DNA from: Tepidamorphaceae bacterium
GTDB taxonomy: Bacteria > Pseudomonadota > Alphaproteobacteria > Rhizobiales > JAKSCL01
Length of the DNA: 64,000 nucleotides
Assembly (NCBI GenBank): GCA_028289445.1
Contig: JANQPO010000017.1
Coordinates: forward strand, 124,001 to 188,000
Direction of reading: 5' to 3'
How positions within the stretch are numbered: the first letter of the stretch is position 1; the number at the start of each line of letters is the position of its first letter. Shown in pieces: positions 17,209-26,602 of the stretch. The notes beneath the pieces were generated by a model, which saw only the letters and a list, made by a program, of their open reading frames with translations, ran no database searches and was not told where the DNA came from. A program made the translations under genes and the position numbers.

Positions 17209-20046
17209 ATGGATGATCTTCTCTCCGAATTTCTGATCGAGACGGCGGAGAGCCTCGACGTCGTCGACGTGGAATTGGTGAAGTTCGAGCAAGACCCGAA
17301 CAACGCGAAGATCCTCGACAACATTTTCCGGCTCGTTCACACCATCAAAGGCACCTGCGGGTTTCTTGAATTGCCGCGCCTGGAGGCGCTCGCTCATGCC
17401 GGCGAGACCTTGATGGGCAAGTTCCGCGATGGCGAACCCGTCACGCAAACCGCAGTCACCGTTATTTTGCAATCGATCGATCGGATCAAAGACCATCTGG
17501 TTGTCCTGGAGGAGAGCGGTCACGAGCCGGAAGGCGATGATCAGGACCTCATCTCGCAGCTTGAGCAACTGGCTCTCCAGGGGGGCGGCGAGGTTGGCGA
17601 ACCGGAGGCGCCCGATCAAGCGGCGGACGCCGTCACGTCAGATGACGAACCCTCCGCGACAACGCCTGCGCCTGAAGATGGTGAAGAGCCGGATGATCTT
17701 GATCGCGAATTGCGGCCGGGTGAAGTCTCCCTGGACGAATTGGAACGCGCGTTCCAGGCCGCCGATGGTCCCGATATCGGCAAGCCGGAGCAGTTTTGGA
17801 TCACAGACGCCGAAAAGGCGGCCGAGGCTGCGGCGAGCGAGGGCGGCGATACAGCGGCTTCAGCGGCGACCCCGGTGAATGAAGCGCCAAAACCGGACGC
17901 TGCGAATGCAAAACAGCCGGGTGCCGAGAGGGCCGCCGATGGCGCGGCGCGGGGCGGCGAGGGCGGCGCTCGCAATCAGTCGATCCGTGTCAACGTCGAC
18001 ACGCTCGAACAGCTTATGACGACGGTTTCCGAGCTCGTTCTGACGCGTAATCAGCTTCTGGAAATCGACCGCCGGCACGAAGATTCTGAGTTCAATGTGC
18101 CGCTGCAGCGCCTGTCGAACGTCACGGCGGAACTGCAGGAAAGCGTTATGAAGACGCGGATGCAACCCATTGGAAACGCTTGGCAAAAGCTCCCGCGCAT
18201 TGTTCGCGATCTTGGCAATGAACTCGACAAGGCCATCGAGCTTGAGATGGTCGGAGCCGAAACCGAGCTCGATCGTCAGGTCCTAGAGCTGATCAAGGAC
18301 CCGCTGACGCACATGGTTCGCAATTCCGCCGATCACGGCCTTGAAGATACCGCCGACCGGCCGGCGCTCGGCAAGCCGGAGGTCGGCACTATCCGTCTCT
18401 CCGCGTTCCATGAGGGTGGCCATATCATCATTCAAATCGCCGACGACGGGCGCGGCATCAATGTCGAAAAGGTCAAATCCAAGGTCTTGGAAAAGGGCTT
18501 GGCGACCAAAGAAGACATCGACAAGATGACGGAAAATCAGATTCAGAAGTTCATCTTCGATCCTGGATTTTCCACCGCCACCCAAGTGACCAGCGTTTCG
18601 GGTCGGGGCGTCGGCATGGATGTCGTGCGGACCAATATCGAACTCATCGGCGGCTCCATCGACCTCAAATCGGTGCAAGGTGAGGGCACCACCTTCACCA
18701 TCAAGATCCCGCTGACGCTAGCGATCGTATCGGCTCTGATCGTCGAGTCCGCTGGCCAGCGTTTCGCCATTCCGCAATTGAGCGTGGTCGAGCTGGTTCG
18801 CGCCCAGACGAACTCCGACCATCGGATCGAGACGATCAACAACACGCCCGTGCTTCGCCTGCGCAACAAGCTTTTGCCGCTGATCCAACTCGACGAGACG
18901 CTCGGTCTTGAGGCGGACGATGAAGCGGCCGTTCCTGAGGCGGACGACGAAACCGAGCAAGCCGCGGAGGACGGGTTCATTATCGTCACTCAGGTCGGCG
19001 CGTTGCAGTTCGGTATTGTCGTTGATGGTGTCTTCCATACGGAGGAAATCGTCGTCAAACCGATGTCGGCCATGCTGAAGGACATCGGCATGTTCTCCGG
19101 CAACACGATCCTGGGTGACGGCAGCGTGATCATGATCATTGATCCGAACGGCATTGCTCAGGCGGTGGGCACCTCGCTTGCCAATACGCTGGAGGAACTC
19201 GAGAACGAGATCGAGACGGCGGCAACGGGCAACGACTCCGTTATTCCGATGCTCCTCTTCCGGGCCGGTTCGCGCGAACCAAAGGCCGTGCCGTTGTCCT
19301 TGGTCACCCGCCTTGAGGAAATCGACGTAGCAACTATTGAGCACACCAACGATCGCGACACCGTGCAGTATCGTGGCGCGATCATGCCGCTGATCTACGT
19401 CAACGATCAGGTGACCCGCCGCACCGAAGGTCAGCAGCCTCTCCTGGTCTTCAGCGATGATGACTACGCCATGGGCCTGGTGGTCGACGATATCGTCGAC
19501 ATCGTAGAGGAAACGCTGACGATCGAAATCCAATCCGAGACGCCAGGAACCCTCGGTTCGGCAATCATCAAGGAGCGGGCGACGGACGTCCTCGACGTTG
19601 GCCACTACCTGCCGATGGCGTTTGAAGACTGGTTCGAGCGCAAGGATGTTTCGCTGTCATCGTCGGCGACAAAGATCCTGTTCGTCGACGACAGTGCTTT
19701 CTTCCGCAACATGATAACACCGGTTCTGCGGGCCGCGGGATATGACGTCACCTCGTTCGGATCCGCGAAGATCGCACTTGAGAAGCTTAAGGCGGCAAGC
19801 GATTTCGATGTCGTCATCACCGATGTTGAAATGCCCGAGATGGACGGTTTTGCGTTCGCCGAGGCCATCAACGTCAACGCGAAGCTGAAACATCTGCCGG
19901 TGATTGCGCTGTCATCTTTCAACTCGCCGGCCTTGGTCGCTCGCGGCCGCAAGGCGGGCTTCTTCGATTATGTCGCCAAGTTTGACCGTGAAGGCCTGAT
20001 TGCTGCGGTCAAGGATGCGTGCGCGCCGGTTTCGGCGGCGGCGTAG
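17209..20046 (+). CDS. cheA: chemotaxis histidine kinase CheA with C-terminal receiver
   Basis: 945 aa. The P1/HPt domain holds the phospho-accepting His44 in RLVHTIKGTCGF. An acidic linker of about 150 residues follows, then the dimerisation helices (NVDTLEQLMTTVSELVLTRN). The kinase domain has the N box HMVRNSADHGLE and the G box GRGVGMDVV. A CheW-like P5 domain follows, then a second CheW-like segment (about 670-800) containing KAVPLSLVTRLEEIDV. A receiver domain ends the protein (KILFVDDSAFFRNM, phospho-Asp in VVITDVEMPEMDG). It receives signals from methyl-accepting receptors, none of which is in the window. It heads cheA-cheW-cheY. Confidence 0.96.
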   Translation: MDDLLSEFLIETAESLDVVDVELVKFEQDPNNAKILDNIFRLVHTIKGTCGFLELPRLEALAHAGETLMGKFRDGEPVTQTAVTVILQSIDRIKDHLVVLEESGHEPEGDDQDLISQLEQLALQGGGEVGEPEAPDQAADAVTSDDEPSATTPAPEDGEEPDDLDRELRPGEVSLDELERAFQAADGPDIGKPEQFWITDAEKAAEAAASEGGDTAASAATPVNEAPKPDAANAKQPGAERAADGAARGGEGGARNQSIRVNVDTLEQLMTTVSELVLTRNQLLEIDRRHEDSEFNVPLQRLSNVTAELQESVMKTRMQPIGNAWQKLPRIVRDLGNELDKAIELEMVGAETELDRQVLELIKDPLTHMVRNSADHGLEDTADRPALGKPEVGTIRLSAFHEGGHIIIQIADDGRGINVEKVKSKVLEKGLATKEDIDKMTENQIQKFIFDPGFSTATQVTSVSGRGVGMDVVRTNIELIGGSIDLKSVQGEGTTFTIKIPLTLAIVSALIVESAGQRFAIPQLSVVELVRAQTNSDHRIETINNTPVLRLRNKLLPLIQLDETLGLEADDEAAVPEADDETEQAAEDGFIIVTQVGALQFGIVVDGVFHTEEIVVKPMSAMLKDIGMFSGNTILGDGSVIMIIDPNGIAQAVGTSLANTLEELENEIETAATGNDSVIPMLLFRAGSREPKAVPLSLVTRLEEIDVATIEHTNDRDTVQYRGAIMPLIYVNDQVTRRTEGQQPLLVFSDDDYAMGLVVDDIVDIVEETLTIEIQSETPGTLGSAIIKERATDVLDVGHYLPMAFEDWFERKDVSLSSSATKILFVDDSAFFRNMITPVLRAAGYDVTSFGSAKIALEKLKAASDFDVVITDVEMPEMDGFAFAEAINVNAKLKHLPVIALSSFNSPALVARGRKAGFFDYVAKFDREGLIAAVKDACAPVSAAA

Positions 20047-20059
20047 GGAGAGCCTCGGC

Positions 20060-20524
20060 ATGACGGATGTAACCGACAACCCGACCAACGAGTTCGTGAC
20101 GGTCAAGATTGGCCCGCAGCTGTTTGGCCTGCCGATCAACCGCGTGCATGACGTGTTCATGCCCGAGGCCATAACGATGGTGCCGACGTCGACACCGGAG
20201 ATTGCCGGCGTATTAAACCTGCGCGGGCGGATCGTGACCGCCATCGATATGCGCCGCAAGCTTGGTATCGCGCCTCTCGAAGATGGCGGGAGCAGCTTGG
20301 CCGTCGGGATCGAATTTCGCGGTGAGTCCTATGGGTTGATGATTGATGCCGTCGGCGAAGTTTTGCGTCTGACAGAAGCCGATATCGACCAAAATCCGGT
20401 CAATCTTGATTCCCGCTGGAGCAGTATTTCCTCCGGTGTTTACCGGCTGGAAGGTGAATTGATGGTCATTCTGGACGTCGATCGGGTTCTGGCCACACAG
20501 ATGCCGCTGGTTAAGGCCGCGTGA
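20060..20524 (+). CDS. cheW: chemotaxis coupling protein CheW
   Basis: 154 aa from the ATG at 20060, behind GGGAG, 13 bp after cheA. It links CheA to chemoreceptors. The CheW fold is recognisable from FVTVKIGPQLFGLPINRVHD, VLNLRGRIVTAIDMRRKLG and the C-terminal ILDVDRVL. The family length is normal. A longer frame upstream lies inside cheA and is not family-like. Confidence 0.95.
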   Translation: MTDVTDNPTNEFVTVKIGPQLFGLPINRVHDVFMPEAITMVPTSTPEIAGVLNLRGRIVTAIDMRRKLGIAPLEDGGSSLAVGIEFRGESYGLMIDAVGEVLRLTEADIDQNPVNLDSRWSSISSGVYRLEGELMVILDVDRVLATQMPLVKAA

Positions 20525-20549
20525 CAACTTCGCAAAGGAGTTTTGAGCG

Positions 20550-20915
20550 ATGAGAACATGCCTTGTTGTCGATGATTCAAGTGTCATCCGCAAAGTCGCA
20601 CGCCGGATCATCGAAGATATGGAATTTTCGATCGTCGAGGCAGAGGATGGCGAACAGGCGCTTGGCCATTGCGTGGAGTCGATGCCAGACGTCGTTCTGC
20701 TCGATTGGAACATGCCTGTCATGGATGGGCTGATGTTCCTGCAAGAGCTGCGCACTCTGCCAGGCGGCGAAGCACCGCAGGTCATCTTCTGCACGACTGA
20801 GAATGATGTCGGCCAGATCGCCAGAGCCATGCGAGCGGGTGCCAACGAATACATCATGAAGCCGTTCGATCGCGACATCATCGAATCGAAATTCTCGCAA
20901 ACCGGTTTGATCTGA
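20550..20915 (+). CDS. cheY: chemotaxis response regulator CheY
   Basis: 121 aa, a single receiver domain behind AAAGGAG. The acidic pair is DD at residues 8-9, the phospho-Asp is residue 52 (LLDWNMPVMDG), Thr is in FCTTEN, and Lys is in IMKPFD. Phosphorylated by CheA, it acts on the flagellar switch protein FliM or FliN. It is 25 bp downstream of cheW and is followed by a strong hairpin terminator. Confidence 0.95.
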   Translation: MRTCLVVDDSSVIRKVARRIIEDMEFSIVEAEDGEQALGHCVESMPDVVLLDWNMPVMDGLMFLQELRTLPGGEAPQVIFCTTENDVGQIARAMRAGANEYIMKPFDRDIIESKFSQTGLI

Positions 20916-20931
20916 CGGTTCGCATCGCGTT

Positions 20932-20959
20932 CGGCGCCCGTCATATGGGCGCCGGTTTT
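20932..20959 (+). terminator. intrinsic terminator between cheY and cheB
   Basis: A perfect 8-bp stem, CGGCGCCC (20932-20939) with GGGCGCCG (20947-20954), around a 7-nt loop and followed by GTTTTG. It sits 16 bp after cheY and 62 bp before cheB, so cheA-cheW-cheY may be expressed above cheB-cheR. Confidence 0.8.
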
Positions 20960-21020
20960 GAGTAAAGCGTTTCGCCTGGCCGCGTCGGCTCGGGCGAAGA
21001 AGTTGAGTAGAGTAGAGTTG

Positions 21021-22214
21021 ATGAGCGCCTTGCCGAAAGCGCCGGAGCCGGCCGCGGAAGCGGACAACCCAAACACGATACGCGTTATCGTCGTCGACGA
21101 CTCGGTTGTCGTGCGCGGCCTCTTGTCCCGCTGGCTGAGCGAGCGATCGGAGATCGAGGTCATCGGCACATTTCGCGATGGCAAGGTCGCGGTGGACGCT
21201 CTCGATCGCCTGGATCCCCATATCGTCGTGCTCGATGTCGAGATGCCCGTCATGGACGGTCTTACCGCCTTGCCGCTGATCCTGCGCAAGAGGCCGGGCA
21301 CGCAAGTTCTCATGGCGTCGACGCTGACACGGCGCAATGCCGAAATCAGCTTGAAGGCGCTTGGACTTGGCGCGCGCGACTACATTCCAAAGCCCGAGGG
21401 CAATCAGAAAGTCAGCACGTCGGAACAGTTTCGCGAGGAGTTGGTTCGAAAGGTTTTGGCGCTTGGCGCCAAGCCGGCCGGCCTCAAGACCATCGATCCG
21501 GAAGATCCGACGGGACGCGAGACACCGTCCGCGCGCGAGACACAAGACACGGCCGCGCCAACGGACCGCGCGGCGCAGCCGACACGTTCGATGGCCGGGG
21601 CGCCGCCCCTTCGCAGTGTCAATTCGATCCGCCCGCGCGTCTTGGCGATCGGATCGTCGACCGGCGGTCCGCAGGCCCTGATGACCCTTTTGACCGAACT
21701 GGCGCCGTCGCTCAAGTCGCACCCTGTGGTGCTGACACAGCATATGCCGCCAAGCTTCACGGCAATCCTGGCGGAGCACATCAGCCGGGCGTCGGGCATG
21801 ACCTGCAAGGAAGGCAAGGCCGGCGAGCCCTTGAACCCGGGAACGATCTATGTCGCGCCCGGTGGAAGCCACATGGTGGTCGCGACATTAGGCAACACGC
21901 CGATCATCGAGATCAGCGACGATCCGCCTGTCAATTTTTGTAAGCCGGCCGTCGATCCGCTGTTTGAAAGCGTCGCTGAGGTTTTCGGACCGGCTTCGCT
22001 CGGCCTGGTCCTCACGGGTATGGGTCATGACGGCGGTGCCGGGGCGCTGAAGATCGCCGACGCCGGCGGCAATGTGATTGCACAAGACGAGGCGTCAAGC
22101 GTCGTTTGGGGAATGCCAGGGGCAGCGGTGCGCGCGGGTAGCGTCTGCGCCGTCCTGCCACTCGACAAGATTGCGTCCAAGGTTAAGTCTCTTATTGCCG
22201 GAGTAGCCCAATGA
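21021..22214 (+). CDS. cheB: chemotaxis glutamate methylesterase CheB
   Basis: 397 aa from the ATG at 21021; a longer frame starting inside the terminator is rejected. The N-terminal receiver has VIVVDDSVVVRG and phospho-Asp in VVLDVEMPVMDG. A linker rich in Thr, Pro and Arg leads to the methylesterase domain with catalytic Ser in AIGSSTGGPQAL, His in LTQHMPPSF and Asp in GMGHDGGAGA. It removes methyl groups from chemoreceptors during adaptation. The stop overlaps the cheR start (ATGA at 22211-22214), indicating translational coupling. No clear ribosome site precedes the chosen ATG. Confidence 0.95.
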   Translation: MSALPKAPEPAAEADNPNTIRVIVVDDSVVVRGLLSRWLSERSEIEVIGTFRDGKVAVDALDRLDPHIVVLDVEMPVMDGLTALPLILRKRPGTQVLMASTLTRRNAEISLKALGLGARDYIPKPEGNQKVSTSEQFREELVRKVLALGAKPAGLKTIDPEDPTGRETPSARETQDTAAPTDRAAQPTRSMAGAPPLRSVNSIRPRVLAIGSSTGGPQALMTLLTELAPSLKSHPVVLTQHMPPSFTAILAEHISRASGMTCKEGKAGEPLNPGTIYVAPGGSHMVVATLGNTPIIEISDDPPVNFCKPAVDPLFESVAEVFGPASLGLVLTGMGHDGGAGALKIADAGGNVIAQDEASSVVWGMPGAAVRAGSVCAVLPLDKIASKVKSLIAGVAQ

Positions 22215-23065
22215 ACTCGGCCACATTCGCTTACCTATCCGACTTCATCAAAGACCGGTCGGGCCTCGTCCTCTCCGAGGAGAAGCAATACTTGGTCGAG
22301 ACGCGCCTCCTGCCAGTGGCGCGTAAGCATGACATTACCAATCTCGACGCGCTGGCGACGGCGCTGCGCACGCCGTTTTCCGGCGATTTGGCGACCGATG
22401 TCATCGAGGCGATGACGACGAACGAGACGTTCTTCTTTCGCGATATGACGCCGTTCGACAATCTGAAAGAAACCGTGCTTCCGGCGCTTATGAAGTCGAG
22501 AACCAGCGGCCGCTTGCGGATTTGGTGTGCTGCGGCGTCGAGTGGCCAGGAGCCCTATTCGATCGCGATCGTGCTCAAGGAACTCGGTGCGAAGGCTGCC
22601 GGGTTCACCTTCGACATCATTGGCACCGACCTCTCCATGGAAGTGCTTGAGCGCGCCAAAGCTGCGACATACTCGCAGTTCGAGGTGCAGCGCGGGCTGC
22701 CCGTCAATCTGCTTCTCAAATATTTCTCGCAGAACGGCGACACCTGGCAGGTCAATCAGGATATCCGCTCGATGGTCCAGTTTAGGCCGCTCAACCTGTT
22801 GCGCGATTTCTCCGCGCTAGGCGTTTTCGACATCGTGTTTTGCCGCAACGTTCTCATCTATTTCGATCGGGAAACCAAGACGGATGTCCTTGCCCGCCTG
22901 GCCAAACAGATGACACCGGATGGCTTCTTGGTGTTGGGTGCCGCCGAGACGGTGGTCGGGATCACCGAGGCGTTCCGGCCGATGGCTGGGAAGCGCGGCC
23001 TCTATCAGAACAGCCTCACGCCGGCCGCAACGCCGCGCGAGCATCTCAAGCTGTCAGTCGGATGA
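22211..23065 (+). CDS. cheR: chemotaxis receptor methyltransferase CheR
   Basis: 284 aa. It methylates chemoreceptor glutamates using S-adenosylmethionine. The N-terminal helical domain ends with EAMTTNETFFFRD, the CheR signature. The SAM-binding loop reads RIWCAAASSGQEPYSIAI, and FDIVFCRNVLIYFD is the conserved motif of the methyltransferase core. The length is typical. It overlaps cheB by 4 bp and ends 28 bp before a two-way terminator shared with the converging ctrA. Confidence 0.95.
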   Translation: MNSATFAYLSDFIKDRSGLVLSEEKQYLVETRLLPVARKHDITNLDALATALRTPFSGDLATDVIEAMTTNETFFFRDMTPFDNLKETVLPALMKSRTSGRLRIWCAAASSGQEPYSIAIVLKELGAKAAGFTFDIIGTDLSMEVLERAKAATYSQFEVQRGLPVNLLLKYFSQNGDTWQVNQDIRSMVQFRPLNLLRDFSALGVFDIVFCRNVLIYFDRETKTDVLARLAKQMTPDGFLVLGAAETVVGITEAFRPMAGKRGLYQNSLTPAATPREHLKLSVG

Positions 23066-23093
23066 CGAATCCTGGCTAGTCCGATCAAACAAA

Positions 23094-23121
23094 AACCCCG
23101 CCGAACGAAACCGGCGGGGTT
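23094..23121. terminator. bidirectional intrinsic terminator between cheR and ctrA
   Basis: A perfect 10-bp stem, AACCCCGCCG (23094-23103) with CGGCGGGGTT (23112-23121), around an 8-nt loop. On the minus strand it is followed by TTTGTTTGAT, which suits termination of ctrA; on the plus strand it closes cheR. Confidence 0.88.
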
Positions 23122-23146
23122 CTGATTTGCGAAGTTGCCTGAACGC

Positions 23147-23854
<708 letters not shown>

Positions 23855-23893
23855 GCCCAAATTCCCCTTTACCGCCCGTTCTGGGCCACCTTC

Positions 23894-23917
23894 TTTTGCC
23901 GCTGCGAAGCGGCAAAA
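23894..23917 (-). promoter_or_regulatory. stem-loop in the ctrA leader
   Basis: A perfect 10-bp stem, TTTTGCCGCT (23894-23903) with AGCGGCAAAA (23908-23917), around a 4-nt loop. It lies 40-63 nt upstream of the ctrA ATG. If transcription starts further upstream it would fold in the 5' leader and could act as an attenuator or stability element. Confidence 0.55.
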
Positions 23918-23940
23918 TGTCAATAAACCTTCTGGCCTTC

Positions 23941-24184
23941 GAATCAGAAGGCTAGCGCCCAATCGTTAACAAATACTAATTTTTACCATGTCGCAACTTT
24001 AACCGAATCACCCCTGCGAGTGATCTAACACGTTGGTATCATTGAATAAAGCGACAAAAATATAGTTAATAAATCACTTTAAGAGTCGCCGCTATGTGAC
24101 TCTCGCGACTCGTGGATGAGATGTGTGGGTGGCAAAGCTAAAAATTCGGCAAGCGCGAATTTCTCCACAGACAATAAACGAATC
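23941..24184. promoter_or_regulatory. ctrA-fliI divergent control region with six GANTC sites
   Basis: This AT-rich region within the 346-bp gap holds GANTC at 23941, 24005, 24083, 24098, 24107 and 24180. GANTC is the target of the cell-cycle methylase CcrM, and in Caulobacter one such site tunes the ctrA P1 promoter. I saw no exact TTAA-N7-TTAA box here. AGAGTC (24082-24087) and GACTCT (24098-24103) form an inverted repeat. Confidence 0.55.
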
Positions 24185-24200
24185 CGGTAAACGGAAGCTT

Positions 24201-25574
24201 ATGGCGAATCACGCGGATCGGTCGGCAGACACGGCGCCCATGCAGGCGCTGATCGATGACGTTGCCGATATCCCGAAGGTTGCGACATTCGGCCGGGTTC
24301 AGGCGGTGCGTGGCCTACTTGTCGAAGTCGCTGGTCCGGTCCACGCTATGGCGCTCGGCGCACGGTTGGACATCGTCGCGCCCGACGATCGGATTGTTCG
24401 TTGCGAGGTTGTCGGATTCCGCGATGAGCGGGCGCTTTGCATGCCCTATGGTGCGCTTGAGGGTGTTCGTCTGGGCTGTGCGGCCAAGGTCGTGCCAGGC
24501 GGACACATGCTGCGCCCCGACTCAAGCTGGCTCGGTCGCGTTATCAATGGCTTCGGCGAACCGCTGGACGGCCAGGGCGCCTTGCCGTCCGGTGCGCTGG
24601 CGCGCAGCGTCAAGTCGCCGCCGCCCGCCGCCCACACCCGTGGCCGGGTCGGGGATCGGATCGATCTCGGTATTCGCGCCATCAACACCTTCGTGACATG
24701 CTGCCGCGGACAGCGCATGGGTATCTTCTCTGGCTCTGGGGTCGGAAAGTCGGTGCTGTTTTCCATGCTGGCGCGCAACACCGATTGCGATGTCGCGGTC
24801 ATCGGATTGATCGGCGAGCGCGGCCGGGAAGTGCAGGAGTTCATCGAAGATCACCTGGGCGATCACGGGCTGAAGCGCTCCGTCGTGGTCGTTGCCACGT
24901 CGGACGAAAGTCCGCTCATGCGTCGCCGCGCCGCCTATACCACAATGACCGTGGCGGAGCATTTCCGAGATGAGGGTAAGAACGTTCTATGCCTTGTCGA
25001 CAGTGTCACCCGGTTCGCCATGGCGCAGCGCGAGATTGGCTTGGCGGGTGGCGAGCCGCCAACGACCAAGGGCTATACGCCGACTGTCTTTTCGGAGCTG
25101 CCGGGCCTGCTGGAGCGGGCAGGGCCGGGAACGAACGCGGGATCTATTACCGGTATATTCACTGTTTTGGTCGAAGGTGATGATCACAACGAACCTGTTT
25201 CCGATGCGGTACGGGGCATTCTCGATGGGCACATCGTGATGGAACGCCGGATCGCGGAGCGGGGTCGTTTTCCGGCAATTAACGTTCTGCGTTCAGTATC
25301 GCGGACGATGCCGGGATGTGTTGATCCGGATCGTCGGCCGCTTGTGGTCGAGGCACGCAGATTGCTTGCCGCTTATGACGATGTAGAGGAGTTGGTTCGA
25401 ATTGGCGCATATCGGCGCGGCGCGGACGAGACCGTAGACAGGGCGCTTGCTCTGATGCCGGACTTGGATGCGTTCCTGTCGCAGGAGTTGGAGGAGACCG
25501 CATCGTTCGAGGACGGGTATGATCGACTTGCGGCGATACTTGCGACGGGCACGAACAGTGATGGGCATGAGTAG
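24201..25574 (+). CDS. fliI: flagellar export ATPase FliI
   Basis: 457 aa from the ATG at 24201. It energises the flagellar type III export apparatus. It is an F1-beta-like ATPase with the Walker A loop [13 protein letters not shown], Walker B region [20 protein letters not shown] and the family sequence [20 protein letters not shown]. The N-terminal export-specific part (residues 1-40) is short and polar. It is followed by fliJ after 11 bp and is divergent from ctrA across a control region of 346 bp, as in other CtrA-bearing alphaproteobacteria. Confidence 0.96.
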   Translation: MANHADRSADTAPMQALIDDVADIPKVATFGRVQAVRGLLVEVAGPVHAMALGARLDIVAPDDRIVRCEVVGFRDERALCMPYGALEGVRLGCAAKVVPGGHMLRPDSSWLGRVINGFGEPLDGQGALPSGALARSVKSPPPAAHTRGRVGDRIDLGIRAINTFVTCCRGQRMGIFSGSGVGKSVLFSMLARNTDCDVAVIGLIGERGREVQEFIEDHLGDHGLKRSVVVVATSDESPLMRRRAAYTTMTVAEHFRDEGKNVLCLVDSVTRFAMAQREIGLAGGEPPTTKGYTPTVFSELPGLLERAGPGTNAGSITGIFTVLVEGDDHNEPVSDAVRGILDGHIVMERRIAERGRFPAINVLRSVSRTMPGCVDPDRRPLVVEARRLLAAYDDVEELVRIGAYRRGADETVDRALALMPDLDAFLSQELEETASFEDGYDRLAAILATGTNSDGHE

Positions 25575-25585
25575 GGAGTAAGAGT

Positions 25586-26002
25586 ATGAAATCTCGGGAT
25601 TCGCTTTTGCGTTTGAAACGGTTTCAGGTCGACGAGAAGCGTCGGCAGGTCTCGCAGATCGAGATCATGCTGAGCGATTTTCAGCGCAACATTGAGGATC
25701 TGAATGAACAGATCCGCGTCGAGCAAGAACGCAGCGGGATTTCCGATCCCACGCATTATGCCTATCCGACTTTCGCCAAGGCCGCGATGACCCGCCGTGA
25801 AAACCTGGAAACCTCCATGGGCGATCTGCGTGCCCAGCTTGAAAACGCCCAGGCCGATCTCGGCGAGGCGTATGAAGAGCTGAAGAAGATCGAATTGATC
25901 GAAGAACGCAACGAACGCATGGCGCGCCAGCAGGCCGACAAGGCCGAGCAGGACCAGATCGATGAGGCGGCTGCCCGTCTCGTGAGCACCGGCAGCTCCT
26001 GA
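25586..26002 (+). CDS. fliJ: flagellar export chaperone FliJ
   Basis: 138 aa, almost wholly charged coiled coil (LKRFQVDEKRRQVSQIEIML through ERNERMARQQADKAEQDQID). FliJ is the central stalk-like component that couples FliI to the export gate. Identification rests on size, composition and position directly behind fliI; sequence conservation in the family is low. A ribosome site (AGGGAG) lies 8-13 bp before the ATG. It is followed by a 10-bp hairpin. Confidence 0.88.
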   Translation: MKSRDSLLRLKRFQVDEKRRQVSQIEIMLSDFQRNIEDLNEQIRVEQERSGISDPTHYAYPTFAKAAMTRRENLETSMGDLRAQLENAQADLGEAYEELKKIELIEERNERMARQQADKAEQDQIDEAAARLVSTGSS

Positions 26003-26018
26003 ACGCCTGAACACAGAC

Positions 26019-26044
26019 CAAGGCCTTTGTAGAGAAAGGCCTTG
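26019..26044 (+). terminator. hairpin after fliJ
   Basis: A perfect 10-bp stem, CAAGGCCTTT (26019-26028) with AAAGGCCTTG (26035-26044), around GTAGAG. No long T-run follows, so it may be a weaker or Rho-assisted terminator. Confidence 0.65.
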
Positions 26045-26108
26045 ACCCGAGGACGGCGAACCGGTCTGTCTCGAAGACCGTTCTTTATCCGTCTACGGAA
26101 CTCTGCTC

Positions 26109-26594
26109 ATGCCGTCCTTTGACATTGTTTCGACCATCAAGCTTGCTGAAGTCGACAACGCGCTTGCCAATCTCGACCGCGAGATCGGACAGCGGTATGA
26201 CTTCAAGGGCTCGCAGTCGCGCGTCGAGCGTGCCGAACAGGTCCTGACGATCTTTGCCGATGACGATCTGAAGCTACGGCAACTGCACGAATTGCTGCAA
26301 GGCCACCTGCAAAGGCGGGGCATCGAACCGGGCGTTCTCGACTACGGCACGATCGAAAAAGCAGCCGGCCAATCGGTGCGTCAAACGGTGATCCTGCGGT
26401 CCGGCATCGATCAGGCGCTCGCGAAGCGGATCACCAAGGAGATCAAGGCTTCAAAGATCAAGGTGCAAGCCGCAATCCAGGGCGACGAGGTGAGGGTGTC
26501 CGGGAAGAAACGCGACGATCTGCAGGCGGTGATTGCCCGGGTCAAGGGCCTTGGCATCGAGCAACCGCTGCAGTTCGTCAACTTTCGCGACTAG
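26109..26594 (+). CDS. yajQ: YajQ family nucleotide-binding protein
   Basis: 161 aa. Recognised by MPSFDIVSTIKLAEVDNALANL, the start typical of the family, and by RYDFKGS near residue 32 and KIKVQAAIQGDEVRVSGKKRDDLQ near the end. Members bind nucleotides, and some bind cyclic di-GMP, which would connect it to motility control; that link is inference here. Soluble, full length. It is followed after 8 bp by a PqiA-like gene on the same strand. Confidence 0.94.
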   Translation: MPSFDIVSTIKLAEVDNALANLDREIGQRYDFKGSQSRVERAEQVLTIFADDDLKLRQLHELLQGHLQRRGIEPGVLDYGTIEKAAGQSVRQTVILRSGIDQALAKRITKEIKASKIKVQAAIQGDEVRVSGKKRDDLQAVIARVKGLGIEQPLQFVNFRD

Positions 26595-26602
26595 AGCTTT
26601 CT

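Noticed and set aside
20213..21872. long minus-strand frames opposite cheW, cheY and cheB
   Set aside because: They overlap genes with complete catalytic motifs, and their composition is typical of antisense frames.
23855..24200. CtrA box in the ctrA-fliI gap
   Set aside because: TTAA occurs several times, but none is paired with a second TTAA at seven bases (the closest spacings are six and nine).
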